Shown piece by piece: positions 59,888-64,000 of a stretch of 64,000 nt of DNA (position 1 is the stretch's first letter; every line of letters starts with the position of its first letter). The position numbers and the translations under genes are program-made. This DNA comes from Pseudokineococcus lusitanus (GTDB lineage: Bacteria > Actinomycetota > Actinomycetes > Actinomycetales > Quadrisphaeraceae): contig NZ_RJKN01000001.1 in assembly GCF_003751265.1 (NCBI RefSeq), positions 647,741 to 711,740 of the forward strand. Reading direction: 5' to 3'. Below the pieces are notes generated by a model, which saw only the letters and a list, made by a program, of their open reading frames with translations, searched no databases and was not told the DNA's origin.

Positions 59888-60489
59888 CCGCGGCGACGCC
59901 CGCCCGCGGCGCTGCCGTCGACGCCGTGCGGGCGTGCCTGGAGCGCTGGCCCGCCGTGGCGACCGCACCCCTGGACGCGCGGCAGGAGGAGCTGCGCCGG
60001 CGCTACCTCGCCCACCTCGAGGTCCCCGGTGCGTTGGCGAAGGCCGGGCCGCCGGACCACCTGACGGCCAGCGCGCTCGTCCTCGACCCCTCGGGCTCGA
60101 GCACCCTGCTCGTGCTGCACCGCCGCGGCGGCTTCTGGGTGCAGCCCGGCGGCCACCTCGAGGCGTCGGACGCGTCGACGCGGGACGCCGCGCTGCGCGA
60201 GCTGGTGGAGGAGACGGGCGTCCCGGCCACGCTCGGGGACGTCTCCGAGGTGCCCGCCGACCTCGACCACCACGAGCTCCCGCCCGCCTTCGGGCGGTGC
60301 CGCTCGCACCTCGACGTCGCGCACCTCGTCGTCCTGGACCCGACGTCCGCGCTGGCGGTGAGCGACGAGAGCGACGACGTCGCGTGGTGGCCGCTCGACG
60401 CGCTGCCCGACGGCGCGGGCGGCGGGCCGGCCGTCGTCCCGGACCTCCCGGCCCGCCTGCGCCGGGCCGCCGCCGCCCTGGCGGGCTGA
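59884..60489 (+). CDS. NUDIX hydrolase
   Basis: A 201-residue NUDIX hydrolase, likely acting on a nucleoside-diphosphate derivative. The Nudix box is GGHLEASDASTRDAALRELV followed by EETGV, with the REL-x-EE-x-G core intact and Asp in place of the first Glu, a common actinobacterial variant. N-terminal helices (VDAVRACLERWPAV) precede the fold. GTG start overlaps the stop of the DUF2342 gene by four bases, so the two are coupled. Substrate not predictable. Confidence 0.88.
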   Translation: MTAATPARGAAVDAVRACLERWPAVATAPLDARQEELRRRYLAHLEVPGALAKAGPPDHLTASALVLDPSGSSTLLVLHRRGGFWVQPGGHLEASDASTRDAALRELVEETGVPATLGDVSEVPADLDHHELPPAFGRCRSHLDVAHLVVLDPTSALAVSDESDDVAWWPLDALPDGAGGGPAVVPDLPARLRRAAAALAG

Positions 60490-60506
60490 GCGCCCGTCGG
60501 CCGGAG

Positions 60507-61139
60507 TCAGTCGTCGGCGTCCTCCGCGGGCGCCGGCGCGCCCGTGCGGGCCGCCTCGGCCGTGGACCACCCCTCGAGGAAGCCCCGCGCCCGCTCGGAG
60601 CGCGGGTAGGCCGCCAGCAGGGCCCAGAAGTCCTCGCCGTGGCCCGGGACGAGCAGGTGGGCGAGCTCGTGGAGGAGCACGTAGTCGACGACCCAGGCCG
60701 GGAGCCCCTGCAGCTGGGTCGAGAGGCGGATGCTGCCGTCCGCGGGGGTCGTCGAGCCCCACCGGGACCGCTGGTTGTCGACCCAGCGGACCGACGTGGG
60801 GCGGGCCCGGCCGTCGAGGTAGCGCTCGGCGAGCCGGGCGGCGCGCTGCTCGAGGTCGTCGTCGCCGAGGCGTCGCCGGCCGTCGCGCGCGGCGAGCCTG
60901 GCGAGCATGCGCTGCACCCACTCCGCCTCCTCCGCCGCCGTGAAGCGGGCGGGGATGCAGACCACGACGCCGCCGTCCTCGCGGTAGGCGGTGACCGTCC
61001 GGCGTCGGCGGTCGCTGCGGCGCACGCGCACGGCGACGTCGCCCCCCGGCGCCGCGGCGGGGGTGCCGCCCGCGGCGGGGGTCGCGGCGGAGGGCACGGC
61101 AGCACGGCGAGGGGCCGCACGGCGACGTCCCGGCTCCAC
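60507..61139 (-). CDS. YgjP/M48-like metallopeptidase (DUF45)
   Basis: A 210-residue zinc peptidase-like protein of the YgjP/DUF45 type. The motif YVLLHELAHLLVPGHGEDFW carries HELAH plus the downstream His. RWVDNQRSRWGSTTPADGSI and LSTQLQGLPAWVVDYV are family signatures. An Ala/Pro-rich basic start precedes the domain. I chose the GTG at 61137-61139 because a TACGGT -10 box (61146-61151) lies six bases upstream. Convergent with the NUDIX gene and divergent from the ThiF-like gene. Confidence 0.87.
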   Translation of the reverse strand: MEPGRRRAAPRRAAVPSAATPAAGGTPAAAPGGDVAVRVRRSDRRRRTVTAYREDGGVVVCIPARFTAAEEAEWVQRMLARLAARDGRRRLGDDDLEQRAARLAERYLDGRARPTSVRWVDNQRSRWGSTTPADGSIRLSTQLQGLPAWVVDYVLLHELAHLLVPGHGEDFWALLAAYPRSERARGFLEGWSTAEAARTGAPAPAEDADD

Positions 61140-61272
61140 GGGCGCACCGTAGCGGGGCGGTCGCGCCGCCCGGGCCCCGACGCACCGCGGCGGCGGCGCC
61201 TGTGGACGCCCGCCCCGCGGGGCACCGGCCGCTGGCAGCCTCCTGGCCGCCGGAGGGCCCGGCGGGGCGGGG

Positions 61273-62448
61273 GTGGCGGCGGTGACGACGGCGCTGAGGA
61301 TCCGGCCGGGGCTGCCGCTGCTGTGGCGGGCGGTAGGGACGGTGCAGGTGGGCGACGACCCGGCGGTCGCGGTCCTGCTCGAGCGCCTGGACGCGGCGGA
61401 CGAGGCGCTGCTCGACGACCTCGTCGCCGGTGCGGGGCGCGATGTGCTGCGCGCACGCGCCCCGGGCCGCGGCTCCACGGCCGAGCGGGTGGACCACCTG
61501 CTCGGCCTCCTCGACGGCGCCGGGGTCCTGGAGGAGCGGTCCGCCGCCCCGCCGCCGGTGCCCGCCACGGCGGCCGAGGCGCGCGCGGCCGGCCTGGTGC
61601 GGGGCGGCGACGGCTGGGCGGCGCTCGGGCGCCGGGCCGCCGTGGCCGTCCGTGTCGTCGGCGCGGGGCGCACGGGCACCGCGGTGGCCGCCGGCCTGCT
61701 GGAGGCGGGCGTCGGCGACGTCGTGCTGGAGGACGCCCCACGGCGCCGGGTCCGGCGCGACGACGTCGCCGTGGGCGGCCACCGCGCCGTCGACGTGGGG
61801 CGGGGACGTGCCACCTCCGCCGCCGTGCTCCCGGGCGGGTGGGCCGCGGCCCTGGGGCGTCCGCCGGCGCAGGGCGTCGCCCGGCCGGAGGCCCTCGTCG
61901 TCCTCGTCGCCGACGGCGTCGTGGCGCCCGCCGGCCCGGCAGCCCTCCTGCGCGAGGACCGGCCGCACCTGCCCGTCGGCCTGCGCCCGGCCTCGGCCGT
62001 CGTCGGGCCCCTCGTCCGGCCCGGCCGTGGGCCGTGCTCCCGCTGCGTCGCGCTGCACCGCACGGACCGCGACCCCTCCTGGCCCGCCGTCGCCGCCCAG
62101 CTCGCGCACCCGGCCCGGGCCCGCGACGGCGAGGACGCCGCGCTCGCCCGGCTGGTCGCGGCCGTCACCGTCGTCGTCGTCCTCGGCGCCCTCGACGTCG
62201 GGGCGCTCGACCCCGCCGCTCCCGGGCCCGACGGGGACGCTCCCGCCCCGCCGTGGTCCCCCGGGAGGGACGGGACCACCCCCGGTCTCACCTGGGACGT
62301 CGCCGTGCGGCCCTACCCGCTGACGACCGCACGGCGGTGGACGCCGCACCCCGCCTGCGGCTGCACGGCCGTGCCCGCGGTGCGCGACGAGGCCCCGCGT
62401 CCCTCCGGGCAGGGGCCGGACGGCGTCCCCGGGGGGCAGCGTCCATGA
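61273..62448 (+). CDS. ThiF/E1-like Rossmann protein (TOMM cyclodehydratase-like), orphan
   Basis: A 391-residue protein with a Rossmann-type block (VAVRVVGAGRTGTAVAAGLL, EAGVGDVVLEDAP) like ThiF/E1 enzymes. Two cysteine pairs could bind zinc: CSRC in GPCSRCVALHRTDRDPSWPA and CGC in HPACGCTAVP. The region before it (LLLW-type start, then helices) resembles the peptide-recognition part of TOMM maturation proteins. No precursor peptide, YcaO or oxidase gene is nearby, and the gene keeps the same place in many actinobacteria (Rv3196-like), so a housekeeping role is more likely than a peptide natural product. GTG at 61273; GTG 61282 also possible. Confidence 0.7.
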   Translation: MAAVTTALRIRPGLPLLWRAVGTVQVGDDPAVAVLLERLDAADEALLDDLVAGAGRDVLRARAPGRGSTAERVDHLLGLLDGAGVLEERSAAPPPVPATAAEARAAGLVRGGDGWAALGRRAAVAVRVVGAGRTGTAVAAGLLEAGVGDVVLEDAPRRRVRRDDVAVGGHRAVDVGRGRATSAAVLPGGWAAALGRPPAQGVARPEALVVLVADGVVAPAGPAALLREDRPHLPVGLRPASAVVGPLVRPGRGPCSRCVALHRTDRDPSWPAVAAQLAHPARARDGEDAALARLVAAVTVVVVLGALDVGALDPAAPGPDGDAPAPPWSPGRDGTTPGLTWDVAVRPYPLTTARRWTPHPACGCTAVPAVRDEAPRPSGQGPDGVPGGQRP

Positions 62449-62455
62449 TGAGGAG

Positions 62456-63772
62456 GTGAGCGAGCTGCCGCGTCGTGCCCTCAGCCGTGGAGTGCGGCTG
62501 GCCGGTCTGCCCGCGGGCATGGCCGGGCGCACCGCGCTCGGCCTCGGCAAGCGGCTCGGCGGGCGGCCCGCGGAGGTCGTCGCGGCGGAGATGCAGGCCC
62601 GCACGGCCGAGCAGGTCTTCTCCGTCCTGGGCCAGCTCAAGGGCGGCGCCATGAAGGTCGGCCAGGCCATGAGCGTCTTCGAGGCGGCGCTGCCCGAGGA
62701 GGTCGCGGGCCCGTACCGGGCCACGCTGACCCGCCTGCAGGACGCCGCCCCGGCGCTGCCCCCCGCGGTGGTGCACGAGGTGCTCCGCTCGGAGCTGGGG
62801 GACGGCTGGCGCCGGCTCTTCCGCGACCTGGAGGACGTCCCGGTCGCGGCCGCGTCGATCGGGCAGGTGCACCGCGGCACCTGGGCCGACGGCCGGCAGG
62901 TCGCCGTCAAGGTGCAGTACCCCGGCGCGGGCAAGGCCCTCGTCTCCGACATCACGCAGGTCTCCCGGGTCGCCCGGGTCGCCGGCGGCTGGATCCCCGG
63001 CCTCGAGCTGGGACCGGTGCTGGCGGAGATGAAGGAGCGCCTGGTCGAGGAGCTCGACTACACGGTCGAGGCCGCCTCCCAGCGCGCCTTCGCCGCCGCC
63101 TTCCGCGACGACCCGGACTTCGCCGTCCCCGACGTCCTCGAGGCGACGGAGCGCGTCCTCGTCGCCGAGTGGATGGACGGTGTCCCGCTGTCGACGGTCA
63201 TCGCCTCGGGGACGCAGGAGCAGCGCGACCTCGCGTCGCGCCGCTACCTCGAGTTCCTCTTCCTGGGGCCCTCCGAGGCCGGCCTGCTCCACGCGGACCC
63301 CCACCCAGGCAACTTCCGCATCACCCCCGACGGACGCTTCGGCGCCCTCGACTTCGGGGCGGTGAAGCGGCTGCCCGACGGGATGCCCCCGGCGATCGGC
63401 CGGCTCCTCACGGTGGCCCTCTCCGACGACGCCGACGGCGTCGTCGAGGGGCTGCGGCGGGAGAACTTCATCCGGCCCACCATCGACGTCGACGCCGAGC
63501 AGCTCCTCGACTTCCTCACGCCGTTCCTGCGGCCGGTCCACACGGAGCTGTTCACCTTCGACCGCGCCTGGCTGCGGGAGCTCTTCGCGCGGGTGCAGGA
63601 CCCGCGGACGCCCGCCTGGGCGCTCGGCCTCAAGCTCAACCTGCCGCGCGAGTACGTCCTCATCCACCGCGTGTGGGCCAGCGGCCTCGCGGTGCTCTGC
63701 CAGATCGGCGGGACGGTCCCCTGCATCGAGGTCCTCGAGGACCACCTGCCGGGCTTCGCCGACGAGGGCTGA
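62456..63772 (+). CDS. ABC1/UbiB-family atypical kinase
   Basis: A 438-residue ADCK/UbiB-type kinase-like protein. It has the KxGQ motif (LGQLKGGAMKVGQAMS), the Ala-rich loop AAASIGQVHRG, the ATP lysine in QVAVKVQYPG, HADPHPGNF (catalytic loop) and ALDFGAVKRLP (metal-binding DFG). In mycobacteria the same gene (Rv3197) sits before whiB7 and has been linked to macrolide tolerance. Here the next element is an rRNA operon end and no whiB gene is present. GTG start with AGGAG immediately upstream, eight bases after the ThiF-like stop. Confidence 0.92.
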   Translation: MSELPRRALSRGVRLAGLPAGMAGRTALGLGKRLGGRPAEVVAAEMQARTAEQVFSVLGQLKGGAMKVGQAMSVFEAALPEEVAGPYRATLTRLQDAAPALPPAVVHEVLRSELGDGWRRLFRDLEDVPVAAASIGQVHRGTWADGRQVAVKVQYPGAGKALVSDITQVSRVARVAGGWIPGLELGPVLAEMKERLVEELDYTVEAASQRAFAAAFRDDPDFAVPDVLEATERVLVAEWMDGVPLSTVIASGTQEQRDLASRRYLEFLFLGPSEAGLLHADPHPGNFRITPDGRFGALDFGAVKRLPDGMPPAIGRLLTVALSDDADGVVEGLRRENFIRPTIDVDAEQLLDFLTPFLRPVHTELFTFDRAWLRELFARVQDPRTPAWALGLKLNLPREYVLIHRVWASGLAVLCQIGGTVPCIEVLEDHLPGFADEG

Positions 63773-63932
63773 CCGCACCGCGTGCGGCCGGCCCTGCCGC
63801 GGTCGGTCGGGTCATCACGACCGCAGGACGACGCCGTCGTCGACCTGGTCGTGGACGCAGGAAAGGGGCCGCAGGCACGAGCCCCACCCGAAGGCAGAAC
63901 ACGTAACCCACGACCCCTCACCCACAAAAGAT
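63773..63932. other. Spacer between ABC1 kinase gene and 5S rRNA
   Basis: 160 bases between the convergent ABC1 gene and the 5S rRNA. On the minus strand a GGGGC...GCCCC pair followed by TTTCC (about 63866-63887) could be the rRNA terminator; it is weak. No gene seen. Confidence 0.3.
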
Positions 63933-64000
63933 GTCCGGCGGCGACCTACTCTCCCACCCAGTCCCCCAGGCAGTACCATCGGCGCGAACGGGCTTAGCTT
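63933..64000 (-). rRNA. rrf: 5S ribosomal RNA, 3' portion (cut by window edge)
   Basis: The minus strand reads CGCCGATGGTACTGCCTGGG, then GGACTGGGTGGGAGAGTAGG and TCGCCGCCGGAC, the conserved 3' half of bacterial 5S rRNA. AAGCTAAGCCCGTTCGCG lies at the window edge. The 5' part, and presumably 23S and 16S, lie to the right. Confidence 0.95.

Noticed and set aside
61273..62448. A TOMM/RiPP biosynthetic cluster around the ThiF-like gene
   Set aside because: No YcaO, dehydrogenase, precursor peptide or exporter gene lies nearby, and the gene order is that of a conserved housekeeping block.
63776..63997. Small open frames between the ABC1 gene and the window end
   Set aside because: They run into the 5S rRNA or lack any ribosome-binding site or recognisable protein.

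Overview
This window is chromosomal DNA from a very high-GC actinomycete. Marker content includes a mycothiol-type SigR/RsrA pair, the fused E1/E2 2-oxoglutarate dehydrogenase Kgd, a GuaB1-type protein, the 24-residue ribosomal protein bL37, UPF0182, PPA1309 and DUF2342 proteins, and HelD. Most core genes sit in conserved actinobacterial gene orders. The genus cannot be fixed by eye; a Kineosporiales or Micrococcales-like genome is a guess. No phage, IS element, plasmid or CRISPR signature was seen.

Layout. 1-5464: the clpS-DUF2017-murI-MBL-rph operon on the minus strand, divergent from pncB-pncA (NAD salvage), then a frameshifted SnoaL/NTF2-like gene. 5570-11267: helD, lysA and argS with a tRNA-Arg gene just upstream. 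11390-20192: an M15 cell-wall peptidase, guaB1, kgd, an SGNH-like protein lacking the usual Ser, and an MDR oxidoreductase. 20362-27865: a large secreted PA14/propeller/CBM6/DUF1080 protein, GDPD, YihY/BrkB and an orphan PilT ATPase. 27873-33817: a biotin carrier protein, bL37, rsrA-sigR with a visible autoregulatory promoter, then DoxX, aroA, rsgA and hisN. 34199-35662: zwf.

35729-46990 is the main accessory locus. It holds a GH127 enzyme, two sugar ABC permeases, a sugar-binding lipoprotein, a LacI regulator and a 1416-residue secreted glycosidase ending in a fasciclin (FAS1) domain. Four near-identical palindromes centred on CGAACCGGTTCG flank the predicted promoters of the regulator and the glycosidase, one on each side of each promoter. 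I read this as a LacI-controlled system for an arabinose-containing, probably plant, glycan: extracellular cleavage, ABC uptake, then intracellular GH127 cleavage.

47018-52829 is a quaternary-amine-like locus: a betaine-type ABC importer (permease, ATPase with CBS domains, lipoprotein), a TauD-family dioxygenase and a divergent betaine-aldehyde-dehydrogenase-like gene. 52888-53222 is a 130-bp exact tandem duplication; each copy holds an initiator tRNA gene and its terminator hairpin, and has its own -10-like box just upstream. 53279-63772 matches the order I recall around mycobacterial Rv3192-Rv3197 (UPF0182, PPA1309, Lon-like protease, DUF2342 metalloprotease, NUDIX, M48, ThiF-like, ABC1 kinase). 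The window ends inside the 3' part of a 5S rRNA on the minus strand.

Two themes recur. Many genes have a TANNNT -10 box 6-8 nt before the start codon, which predicts leaderless mRNAs. Many gene ends carry very long perfect GC hairpins (14-31 bp) without a U tract.
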